Source of the DNA: Sphingomicrobium sp.
Lineage (GTDB): Bacteria; Pseudomonadota; Alphaproteobacteria; Sphingomonadales; Sphingomonadaceae
Length of the DNA: 12,287 nt
Direction: 5' to 3'
Assembly: GCA_030146725.1 (NCBI GenBank)
Contig: JASLBJ010000160.1
Coordinates: forward strand, 1-12,287
A program made the position numbers and the translations under genes. Positions 1 to 6,385 of the stretch are shown in pieces. Below the pieces are notes generated by a model. The model ran no database searches. It had not been told where the DNA came from and worked only from the letters and a program-made list of their open reading frames with translations. The first letter of the stretch is position 1. The number at the start of each line of letters is the position of its first letter.

Positions 1-867
1 CTCGAACGGCCGAAAAGCATCGACGACGCCGACGAGTGGGAGCCGGTCGAACTGACCCTGTTCCGCTCCTCGCAGTTCGGCGACGATCAGGACCGGCCGC
101 TCAAGAAGTCCGACGGCAGCTGGACCTATTTCGGCTCAGACGCCGCCTATCATCTGCAAAAGGCGGACAGCGCCGACCATCTCGTCAACATCTGGGGCGC
201 CGACCATGCGGGCACGGTCAAGCGCGTGACTGCGGCGGTCACCGCGCTGACCGACGGCCGCGTCGACCTCGACGTCAAGCTGGTCCAGATGGTGCGTCTG
301 TTCCGCTCTGGCGAGCCGATCAAGATGTCCAAGCGCGCGGGCGATTTCGTCACGCTCGCCGACGTCGTCACCGAGGTTGGCAAGGACGTCGTCCGCTTCA
401 TGATGCTGACCCGCCGCGCCGACGCGCCGCTCGACTTCGACTTCGCCAAGGTGGTCGAGGCGTCGAAGGACAATCCGGTGTTCTACGTCCAATATGCCCA
501 TGCGCGCATCAGCTCGCTCCGGCGCAAGGCCGCCGATGCCGGCGTCGACTTGGCCGATACCGCCGACCTCGACCTGCTCGACGCCGAGGAGCTGGGGCTG
601 GTGCGGCTCGCCGCGCAATATCCGCGCACGATCGAGGCTGCGGCGCTTGCCCACGAGCCGCATCGCATTGCTTTTTACCTGTACGATCTCGCAGCCGAGT
701 TCCACAGCCTGTGGAACCGTGGCAACGACGATCCGGCGCGCCGTTTCCTGATCGAGGGCAATCGGGATATTTCTCGCGCACGGCTGGAATTGGCGCTCGG
801 GATTGGGCAAGTTATCCGCAGCGGTCTCGCCCTGATGGGGGTCGAGGCGGCCGAGGAGATGCGCTGA
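1..867 (+). CDS. argS: Arginyl-tRNA synthetase, C-terminal part (5' end outside window)
   Basis: Class I aminoacyl-tRNA synthetase that charges tRNA-Arg in the cytoplasm. Frame 1 is open from the first base to TGA at 865-867, giving 288 residues, about the last half of a typical ArgS (550-600 residues). WGADHAG (from base 193) sits in the catalytic Rossmann domain, and KMSKRAG (from base 322) is the class I KMSKS-type loop that binds ATP. The rest is the all-helical DALR-type anticodon-binding domain, with the usual FYVQYAHAR stretch at its entry and [13 protein letters not shown] near the end. The HIGH motif lies upstream of the window. The next gene starts 8 bases after the stop, so argS probably heads or joins the operon that follows. 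The identification is firm; only the truncation limits it. Confidence 0.97.
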   Translation, partial: LERPKSIDDADEWEPVELTLFRSSQFGDDQDRPLKKSDGSWTYFGSDAAYHLQKADSADHLVNIWGADHAGTVKRVTAAVTALTDGRVDLDVKLVQMVRLFRSGEPIKMSKRAGDFVTLADVVTEVGKDVVRFMMLTRRADAPLDFDFAKVVEASKDNPVFYVQYAHARISSLRRKAADAGVDLADTADLDLLDAEELGLVRLAAQYPRTIEAAALAHEPHRIAFYLYDLAAEFHSLWNRGNDDPARRFLIEGNRDISRARLELALGIGQVIRSGLALMGVEAAEEMR

Positions 868-875
868 CGTGACCG

Positions 876-1619
876 ATGGCTGACGTGATCCTCGCCCGGG
901 CTGCCAGTGACCCGGACCGGCTGCCGTGGTTCCCCGACGAGAGGGCTCCGGTTACCGCCTCGGGCAGCCAGCAGATGCTGTGGAGCCCGCTTGCGCTGAT
1001 CCTCGCGTCGGGCGCGTCCTACTGGCTGGCAGCGCGCAGCGCAGCGTCTGACCGCGCTCCACAAGCTGACGCTCCGGAAGCGCCGGCGGCCGCCCCGCGG
1101 GTCGCCACGCCGACCCCGGCGCCGCTGGCCGTGGCAGCCGCTCCGCCGCCCGCCGCCAGCGACTTCGCACCCGAAACCAGGCCGCTGATCAAGGTCGATG
1201 CGCCCGAACCAGCGCAGCAGCAGCCGGCACCTGCGTCCCTCGCCAAGCCGCAGCCGGCAGTCCGCACTCCACAGGCAGCGCCCCGCCAGCCGGCCGCACC
1301 GGTGCCTTCGGCGCTTCAGGCCTGGCCCGCAAACCGGTCGCGCGGCGCATCGGGCCGGATGGTCCGCATCGGCACCTTTGCCTCCCGACCACAAGCCAAG
1401 CGCGCCTGGTCGCGGCTGGTGGACGTCTATCCCGGCCTGCGGCGGCTTGAAGCCGTGGTCGCCCCGGTGCCGTCCCTGCGCAACGGACAGACCTATTATC
1501 GCCTGCAGTTCGGGACCACGAGCCAGGCGCATTCGGCCGTGTTGTGCCAGCGGATGCGGATCGTCGGCCAGAGCTGCGTCGTCGTCGGGCTCGGCGGCCA
1601 GGCAGGAGCAATCGGATGA
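876..1619 (+). CDS. SPOR-domain single-pass membrane protein (first of a tandem pair)
   Basis: A 247-residue protein with a short cytoplasmic N-terminus containing RLPWF (residues 15-19), one predicted TM helix (about 35-52), a roughly 105-residue Pro/Ala-rich periplasmic linker (55-160), and a C-terminal SPOR domain (about 161-237, from RMVRIGTFAS through SCVVV). SPOR domains are known to bind glycan strands stripped of stem peptides, typically at division sites. Two cysteines (224 and 234) in the SPOR domain are spaced to allow a disulphide. ATG at 876 is chosen because it is the first start after argS and keeps the full N-terminus. Its last bases overlap the next gene (ATGA), so the two are likely translationally coupled. 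The low-complexity linker means only the SPOR part will match homologues. The exact role (FtsN-like, DedD-like or other) cannot be told. Confidence 0.85.
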   Translation: MADVILARAASDPDRLPWFPDERAPVTASGSQQMLWSPLALILASGASYWLAARSAASDRAPQADAPEAPAAAPRVATPTPAPLAVAAAPPPAASDFAPETRPLIKVDAPEPAQQQPAPASLAKPQPAVRTPQAAPRQPAAPVPSALQAWPANRSRGASGRMVRIGTFASRPQAKRAWSRLVDVYPGLRRLEAVVAPVPSLRNGQTYYRLQFGTTSQAHSAVLCQRMRIVGQSCVVVGLGGQAGAIG

Positions 1620-2290
1620 CCGACCGGCGCCCCGCCTATGACGAGCAGCTGCCGTGGCTCGAGGCGGTCGATGACGAGGACGGCCCTCGCGCAGTGTCGG
1701 CAAGCAAGATGTTCGCGGCGCTGATGGTCGTCCTGCTTGCGGGCGCGATCGTCGCCGCGACTTTCTTCTGGATCGGCCGCCGCGAGACGGTCGAGATCGG
1801 CGCGCCCGAGCTGATCCGCGCCGATCCCGCGCCGTACAAAGTGAAACCCGACAATCCGGGCGGCCTCGATGTCGCCGGCGAAAGCGAGACCGCCTTCCAG
1901 ACCAGTGCGGGCGAGGACAGCGACGGGCAGCTCGACCTCGACGCCGTGCCCGAGCAGGCAATCATGCGCCCGCCGCCCGAGCCCAAGCGGCTCCCCTCGA
2001 ACGAGACCCGCACTCCGGTCGAGGAGACTGCGCCACCAGTTCCCGACGCGCCGCCGAACGGCGGATCCGGGAGCGTGATCCAGCTTGGCGCCTACAAGAA
2101 CGCCGCGCAGGCCGAGCGCGCATGGACTGCCTTGTCGTCGCGCTTTCCCTCGGTTGCGGCGATGAACAAGCTGATCGTGCCGTTCTCGGGCGGAACCCGG
2201 CTGCGCGCTGGAGCCGCCTCGCCGGCCGACGCTCGCAAAGCTTGCCAGGCGCTCAAGGTCGCCGGCGAAAACTGCTTCGTGGCCAACTGA
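1616..2290 (+). CDS. SPOR-domain single-pass membrane protein (second of the pair)
   Basis: A 224-residue protein with the same plan as its upstream neighbour: a cytoplasmic N-terminus with EQLPWLE (10-16), a strong TM helix (about 32-53), an acidic and proline-rich linker (about 60-150), and a C-terminal SPOR domain (about 151-224, with VIQLGAYKNAAQAERAW). It ends only four residues after the second of two cysteines (210 and 220). The ATG at 1616 overlaps the upstream TGA (ATGA), and its own TGA overlaps the nagZ start (TGATG), so three genes are stitched together. This gene, sitting directly before nagZ, matches the SPOR gene commonly seen between argS and nagZ in sphingomonads (from memory). 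A cell-wall or division role is inferred from the SPOR fold and the nagZ neighbour. Confidence 0.88.
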   Translation: MTDRRPAYDEQLPWLEAVDDEDGPRAVSASKMFAALMVVLLAGAIVAATFFWIGRRETVEIGAPELIRADPAPYKVKPDNPGGLDVAGESETAFQTSAGEDSDGQLDLDAVPEQAIMRPPPEPKRLPSNETRTPVEETAPPVPDAPPNGGSGSVIQLGAYKNAAQAERAWTALSSRFPSVAAMNKLIVPFSGGTRLRAGAASPADARKACQALKVAGENCFVAN

Positions 2291-3297
2291 TGCAGGCGGC
2301 GGTTTACGGCCTTGCCGGCCCCCAGCTCAGCGACGATGAGCGCAGCTTCTTCCGCGATTGCGATCCGGCGGGCTACATTGTCTTCGCGCGCAACTGCGTC
2401 GACCAGCAGCAGCTGCTTCGCCTGACCGACGACCTGCGCGCCCTGCACGGCCGCGACGACGTTCCGATCCTGGTCGACCAGGAAGGCGGGCGCGTCGCTC
2501 GGTTGAAGCCGCCGGTGTGGCCCGCTTTCCCGACCGGCGAAGCGTTCGCGCGCCTTTACCAGACGGCGCCTTCGTCGGCGATCGAGGCAGCCCGGTCGAA
2601 CGCCCGCGCGATCGGCCTCATGCTCAAGGCGTGCGGGATCAACGTTGACTGCCTGCCGCTGCTCGACATCCGCCAGGAAGGCGCAAGCGACATCATCGGC
2701 GACCGCGCGCTCGGAAGCGAGCCGATGCAGGTCTCGGCGCTCGGCCGCGCAACCCTCGACGGGTTGGCCTCGGCCGGGGTCGTCGGGGTCGTCAAGCACA
2801 TCCCGGGCCACGGCCGGGCGCTGGTCGACAGTCACAAGGAGCTGCCGATCGTCACTGCAAGCGCCGACGAACTGGACCTCGACCTCGAGCCGTTCGAGCG
2901 GCTGGCCTCGGCCCCGATGGGGATGACCGCGCACGTCATCTACACCGCCTGGGACCCGGACCATCCGTCGAGCCAGTCGCCGACAGTCATCGGCGACATC
3001 ATTCGCGGCCGGATCGGCTTCGACGGCTGGCTGCTCAGCGACGACATCGGCATGGAAGCGCTGTCCGGCGGGGCCGGCGAACGCGCGGCGGGCGTCGTCG
3101 CAGCCGGTTGCGACGTGGCGCTGCACTGCTCGGGCAAGATGGACGAGATGATCGCGGTCGCCCGCGCGGTGCCGGCAATGACTGCGGCGGGTGAAGAGCG
3201 GCTCGCGCGCGCTATGGCCAGCATCGCCAGCGCCAGCGACGGGCTCGACCTCGCTGAGGCAATGGCCAAGCGCGACAACCTTCTCGCACTCGCCTGA
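2290..3297 (+). CDS. nagZ: Beta-N-acetylhexosaminidase NagZ (glycoside hydrolase family 3)
   Basis: Cytoplasmic enzyme of peptidoglycan recycling that removes GlcNAc from GlcNAc-1,6-anhydroMurNAc-peptides. In many Proteobacteria its products feed AmpR/AmpC signalling. The 335-residue length is usual for single-domain NagZ. Family marks: VDQEGGRVARLKPP (62-75), KHIPGHGRALVDSH (169-182) with the mobile-loop His174 used as catalytic acid/base partner, and SDDIGM (250-255) containing the nucleophile Asp. No signal peptide is visible, as expected for a cytosolic protein. The ATG at 2290 overlaps the SPOR gene stop (TGATG); the upstream open reading frame extension is only the SPOR gene read in another frame. 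The next gene starts 50 bases later. Confidence 0.96.
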   Translation: MQAAVYGLAGPQLSDDERSFFRDCDPAGYIVFARNCVDQQQLLRLTDDLRALHGRDDVPILVDQEGGRVARLKPPVWPAFPTGEAFARLYQTAPSSAIEAARSNARAIGLMLKACGINVDCLPLLDIRQEGASDIIGDRALGSEPMQVSALGRATLDGLASAGVVGVVKHIPGHGRALVDSHKELPIVTASADELDLDLEPFERLASAPMGMTAHVIYTAWDPDHPSSQSPTVIGDIIRGRIGFDGWLLSDDIGMEALSGGAGERAAGVVAAGCDVALHCSGKMDEMIAVARAVPAMTAAGEERLARAMASIASASDGLDLAEAMAKRDNLLALA

Positions 3298-3347
3298 CGC
3301 CCGAACCCGCCGGTTGCCAACCACGGCCGGCGCGTTAGTCTTGGCCG

Positions 3348-4100
3348 ATGGGGCAAGGAGAGTTGGAGGGGCTGCAGCAGCCCGGCGATGAGCTGACGCT
3401 CACGCTCGATGGCTGGGAAGGGCCGCTCGACCTGCTGCTGACCCTCGCCCGAGCGCAGAAAGTCGATCTCGCGGCGATCTCGATCCTCGACCTGACCGAT
3501 CAGTATCTCGCCTTCATTGGCGAGGCGCGCTCGCTCAAGCTCGAGATCGCGGCCGACTATCTCGTCATGGCCGCATGGCTTGCCTATCTCAAATCCTGCC
3601 TGCTGCTGCCCAAGGATCCCGAGGCCGACCCGAGCCCCGAGGAAATTGCCTGGCGGCTCCAGCTGCGGCTGCAGCGGCTCGACGCCATGCGCGAGGCCGG
3701 CGCCCGGCTGCTCGGCCGCGACCGGATCGGCCGGGACGTGTTTCGGCGCGGCGCTCCCGAGGGGCTAAGGCTGGTCCGCAGGTCGCGGTGGCAGGCGCGC
3801 AGCTTCGACCTGTTCGCGGCTTTCGGAGCGATCAAGGCGCGCACCAGCCCGCCGATGCATGTGGTTCACGCGCGCGCCGTGATGACGCTCGAGGAGGCGC
3901 TCGAGCGGGTTGGGCGGCTGGTCGGCGAGCAGCTCGACTGGGCTGCGCTCGAAAGCTTCCTCCCGGCGTCGCAGGACCCGCAGTTCCGCCGCTCGGCGCT
4001 GGCGTCGAGCTTCGTCGCGGCGCTCGAGCTTGCCCGCCGCGGCCGACTGACGATTGCGCAGGACGCCGCCTTCGCTCCCATCCGGCTGCGCGCCGCGTGA
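3348..4100 (+). CDS. scpA: Segregation and condensation protein A (kleisin ScpA)
   Basis: Kleisin subunit that bridges the two SMC heads and recruits ScpB in the SMC-ScpAB condensin, acting in chromosome compaction and segregation. 250 residues, normal for the family. The N-terminal signature is clear: WEGPLDLLLTLARAQKVDL (about 23-41) followed by the helical stretch that contacts the SMC neck. The C-terminal winged-helix part (about 180-245) contains FVAALELARRGRLTIAQ. The start is not certain: ATG 3348 has little Shine-Dalgarno signal, while an AAGGAG (3355-3360) lies just ahead of an in-frame TTG at 3363, though only two bases away. The stop overlaps the scpB ATG (TGATG), consistent with coupled synthesis of the two partners. 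Confidence 0.95.
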   Translation: MGQGELEGLQQPGDELTLTLDGWEGPLDLLLTLARAQKVDLAAISILDLTDQYLAFIGEARSLKLEIAADYLVMAAWLAYLKSCLLLPKDPEADPSPEEIAWRLQLRLQRLDAMREAGARLLGRDRIGRDVFRRGAPEGLRLVRRSRWQARSFDLFAAFGAIKARTSPPMHVVHARAVMTLEEALERVGRLVGEQLDWAALESFLPASQDPQFRRSALASSFVAALELARRGRLTIAQDAAFAPIRLRAA

Positions 4101-4678
4101 TGGACGAACTGGTGCGTGCGGTCGAAGCGACCCTGTTCGCGGCCGACCGACCGCTCAGCCCCGAGGAGATTGGCGAACATGCCGGCGAGGGGGACATCGC
4201 GGCAGCGCTGGCGGCGCTGGCCGATCACTACGCGGGCCATGGGGTCGAGCTCGTCGAGCGCGGCGGACGCTGGCATTTCCAGACCGCGCCGGACCTTGCG
4301 CACTTGCTCCGCCGGACCCGCGACGAGCCGCGGCGGCTGTCGCGCGCAGCGACCGAGACGCTGGCGATCATTGCCTATCACGAGCCGGTCAGCCGCGCCG
4401 AGATCGAGGCGATCCGCGGTGTCCAGATCTCCAAGGGAACGCTCGACGTGCTGATGGATGCCGGCTGGGTACGGCCCGCCGGACGGCGCGAGGGGCCGGG
4501 ACGGCCACTGCTCTATGCGACCACGGCCGAGTTCCTGTCCCACTTCGGCCTCGGCTCGCGGCGTGACCTTCCAGGCATCGACGATCTCCGGGCTGCCGGA
4601 CTGCTCGATGCGCTCGACGACGGGCTCATTGGACCCACTGGCCACGTGCAACTGGAAAGCGGCGACGGGGAAGACTAG
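4100..4678 (+). CDS. scpB: Segregation and condensation protein B (ScpB)
   Basis: Partner of ScpA in the SMC condensin; a dimer of tandem winged-helix domains that stabilises the kleisin. 192 residues. The first winged helix covers about residues 1-75 ([20 protein letters not shown] near the start). The second holds the most conserved block: [19 protein letters not shown], then [11 protein letters not shown], and [18 protein letters not shown]. The protein ends in a short acidic tail. The start overlaps the scpA stop by one base. The stop at 4676-4678 is followed by a 31-base gap to tatA with no terminator-like hairpin, so transcription probably continues into the tat genes. Confidence 0.95.
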   Translation: MDELVRAVEATLFAADRPLSPEEIGEHAGEGDIAAALAALADHYAGHGVELVERGGRWHFQTAPDLAHLLRRTRDEPRRLSRAATETLAIIAYHEPVSRAEIEAIRGVQISKGTLDVLMDAGWVRPAGRREGPGRPLLYATTAEFLSHFGLGSRRDLPGIDDLRAAGLLDALDDGLIGPTGHVQLESGDGED

Positions 4679-4709
4679 AAGCCCCTCTCAAACGCTGTTG
4701 GAGAGTATC

Positions 4710-4997
4710 ATGGGTGGGTTCAGCCTCTGGCATTGGCTCGTCGTTATCATCCTCGTGCTGCTGCTGTTCGGGCGCGGTCGGATTTCGGACATGATGGGCG
4801 ACATCGGCAAGGGCCTGAAAAGCTTCAAGCAGGGCATGGCCGAGGACGACGCTCCGACCCGGACCGGCGACACGCATGGTCAGCAGCCGCCACGCAACCT
4901 GTCGCAGGATCGGCCGATCGACGTCACTCCGGAGCCGCGGCGCACCGGTGACGCGGTTCCGCCCCGCTCAGCGGGCGACGACGCTCCGCGCGCCTGA
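4710..4997 (+). CDS. tatA: Sec-independent translocase subunit TatA
   Basis: Pore-forming or membrane-thinning subunit of the twin-arginine pathway, which exports folded proteins across the inner membrane. 95 residues: a short periplasmic N-terminus, TM helix about 6-21, the conserved hinge FGRGRI (20-25), an amphipathic helix ([19 protein letters not shown], 25-43), and a variable, proline-rich charged tail. The start is set by a clear ribosome site, GGAGAG at 4700-4705, four bases before the ATG; the open frame upstream is scpB read out of frame. It lies 14 bases ahead of tatB and is probably co-transcribed with scpAB upstream. Confidence 0.95.
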   Translation: MGGFSLWHWLVVIILVLLLFGRGRISDMMGDIGKGLKSFKQGMAEDDAPTRTGDTHGQQPPRNLSQDRPIDVTPEPRRTGDAVPPRSAGDDAPRA

Positions 4998-5011
4998 TCG
5001 GCTGAGCGCCG

Positions 5012-5422
5012 ATGTTCGGCGTCGACACCACCGAACTGCTGTTGGTCGCGGTCATCGCGCTGCTGTTCATCGGCCCCAAGGACCTGCCGCACGCGATGCG
5101 CACGGCCGGCCAGTGGATCGGCAAGGTTCGCGGCATGGCGCGGCACTTCACTTCGGGCATCGAAACGATGGTTCGCGAGGCCGAGCTCGAAGAAATGGAG
5201 AAGCAGTGGCGCGAGGAGAATGATCGGATCATGCGCGAGTTTCCGGCGCTGAATGCCGACCCCGCCGCCGACGCCAAGGCCTACCTGGGGGACGCACCAC
5301 CCGCACAGGACGGCGAGCCGGCAGCGCTGCCCGAGCTGCCAATGCCGCCCGCGCCTGAACTCGACGTGCCTCACGCGCCCGACGACGATCCCCGGCCGCC
5401 GGCGGAGCGCCCACTGCCGTGA
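5012..5422 (+). CDS. tatB: Sec-independent translocase subunit TatB
   Basis: Receptor-complex subunit that works with TatC to bind twin-arginine signal peptides. 136 residues: very short N-terminus, TM helix about 7-21 beginning at the conserved membrane-edge Glu8 (TTELLLV), the hinge FIGPKDLP (19-26) typical of TatB rather than TatA, a long charged amphipathic helix through about residue 75, then a Pro/Ala-rich acidic tail. The stop overlaps the tatC GTG start (GTGA), indicating coupled translation of TatB and TatC, which act as a complex. Confidence 0.95.
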   Translation: MFGVDTTELLLVAVIALLFIGPKDLPHAMRTAGQWIGKVRGMARHFTSGIETMVREAELEEMEKQWREENDRIMREFPALNADPAADAKAYLGDAPPAQDGEPAALPELPMPPAPELDVPHAPDDDPRPPAERPLP

Positions 5423-6201
5423 ACGACATCGACGACACCAAGGCGCCGCTGCTCGAACATCTGATCGAGCTTCGGCGCCGGATGCTGTGGTCGCTCGGCG
5501 CGCTGATCATTGCATTCTTCCTGTGCCTCTACTTTGCGCGCGACATCTTCGCGGTGCTGGTCCAGCCGCTACTCGCCGCGGGGCAGGGCAAGCTCATCTT
5601 CACCGACGTGTTCGAAGCCTTTTTCGTCGAGGTGAAGGTGGCGCTGTTCGCGGCGCTGATGCTGTCGTTCCCGATCTTCGCGACCCAGCTGTGGAAGTTC
5701 GTCGCGCCCGGCCTCTACTCAAAGGAAAAAGGCGCACTGCTGCCGTTTTTGCTGCTGACGCCCGTCTTCTTCATCGGCGGCGCGAGCTTCGCCTATTTCG
5801 CCGCGATGCCATGGGCGCTGCACTTCCTGCTGAGCTTCCAGGGCACCGTCGGCGGAGTCGAGCAGGAAGCGCTTCCCGGCGTCGGCAATTACCTCGCCTT
5901 CTGCACCCGGTTCCTGTTTGGCTTCGGAGTCGCGTTCCTGCTCCCGATCCTGCTGCTGATCCTCGAGCGCGCCGGGTTCGTGACCCGGGAGCAGCTCCAG
6001 AACTCACGGCGCTACGCGATCGTCGGAGCCGCCGTGATCTCTGCCGTCCTGACTCCGCCGGACGTCGTGTCGCAGCTGATGCTGCTTGTTCCGCTTTATC
6101 TGCTGTACGAGTTCGCGATCCTCGCAATCCGGCTGACGCACTGGCGGCGTCGGCGGCGCGAAGCGTCTGCTGGTGATGTCGAGGGGGCCCCGGACAAGTG
6201 A
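5419..6201 (+). CDS. tatC: Sec-independent translocase subunit TatC
   Basis: Polytopic core of the Tat receptor that recognises the twin-arginine motif. 260 residues with six hydrophobic segments. Family marks: LLEHLIELRRRML (11-23) at the cytoplasmic N-terminus, WKFVAPGLYSKEK in the first cytoplasmic loop region, and the AVLTPPDVVSQ block before the fifth helix. It starts with GTG at 5419 inside the tatB stop; no ATG fits the conserved N-terminus. The stop at 6199-6201 abuts the hairpin at 6202-6248, which probably ends the operon. A serS gene often follows tatC in Alphaproteobacteria; here the next gene is convergent and belongs to the stress module. Confidence 0.97.
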   Translation: MNDIDDTKAPLLEHLIELRRRMLWSLGALIIAFFLCLYFARDIFAVLVQPLLAAGQGKLIFTDVFEAFFVEVKVALFAALMLSFPIFATQLWKFVAPGLYSKEKGALLPFLLLTPVFFIGGASFAYFAAMPWALHFLLSFQGTVGGVEQEALPGVGNYLAFCTRFLFGFGVAFLLPILLLILERAGFVTREQLQNSRRYAIVGAAVISAVLTPPDVVSQLMLLVPLYLLYEFAILAIRLTHWRRRRREASAGDVEGAPDK

Positions 6202-6248
6202 GGGCCCGGAAGCGCCACCGGGGGGGGAGGGTTGGCGGTTCCGGGCCC
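6202..6248. terminator. Strong hairpin after tatC, usable in both directions
   Basis: Arms at 6202-6216 (GGGCCCGGAAGCGCC) and 6234-6248 (GGCGGTTCCGGGCCC) pair at 14 of 15 positions around a 17-base loop at 6217-6233. On the + strand the stem is followed by ATTTGATT, a modest U-rich tail, fitting the end of the tat operon. On the - strand it would close the proposed small RNA, with only a weak U tail (TCACTTG). The loop holds an eight-G run on + (eight C on -). Confidence 0.75.
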
Positions 6249-6294
6249 ATTTGATTGGACAGCGAGAGCGGGGGGGCAAAAGGTCGCTATCCGA
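6202..6294 (-). ncRNA. Predicted EcfG-controlled small RNA with two C-run loops (GsrN-like layout)
   Basis: Not a recognised Rfam-type sequence; proposed from structure and context. Downstream of an exact EcfG-type promoter on the - strand, about 93 nt contain no usable reading frame (the only early ATG closes after four codons). They fold by eye into two hairpins. Hairpin 1: arms 6292-6284 (GGATAGCGA) and 6265-6257 (TCGCTGTCC), nine pairs with one G-U, and an 18-base loop containing seven consecutive C (6276-6270). Hairpin 2: the tatC-side terminator stem (6248-6202), whose loop carries CCCTCCCCCCCC. Exposed C runs can pair with G-rich ribosome sites. Caulobacter GsrN, a sigma-T/EcfG-dependent RNA, has a 5' hairpin with a C-rich target loop and an intrinsic terminator, hence the comparison. 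The 5' end is an estimate from promoter spacing. Confidence 0.5.
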
Positions 6295-6301
6295 AGGTCA
6301 T

Positions 6302-6327
6302 AACGCCCCTTATTTAAACTGGGTTCC
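6302..6327 (-). promoter_or_regulatory. EcfG-type promoter for the predicted small RNA
   Basis: Read on the - strand: GGAAC (6327-6323), a 17-base spacer, CGTT (6305-6302). This is an exact match to the alphaproteobacterial EcfG consensus GGAAC-N16/17-CGTT. It points away from phyT towards tatC, where no protein gene is available to it. It lies in non-coding DNA, 59 bases beyond the phyT stop. Initiation would be expected near 6293-6296. Confidence 0.65.
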
Positions 6328-6329
6328 GG

Positions 6330-6355
6330 AAAAAGTTGATCTTTTCCAACTTTTT
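6330..6355 (-). terminator. Likely terminator of the nepR-phyT transcript
   Basis: Perfect 9-base arms AAAAAGTTG (6330-6338) and CAACTTTTT (6347-6355), extendable outward by a G-T and a G-C pair, around an 8-base loop. On the - strand it lies 31 bases after the phyT stop and ends in five U. The stem is poor in G+C, so it may be leaky; it is followed directly by the small-RNA promoter. Confidence 0.5.
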
Positions 6356-6385
6356 TCGTTGAGCCCGAAACGACGGCGGAAAACC

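Noticed and set aside
675..1961. 428-codon open frame on the - strand
   Set aside because: It runs antisense through the argS end and both SPOR genes; Arg/Pro-rich low-complexity translation without any family motif, typical of a high-G+C shadow frame.
2092..3324. 410-codon open frame on the - strand
   Set aside because: It is antisense to nagZ, whose sense translation carries all family motifs; the antisense product shows none.
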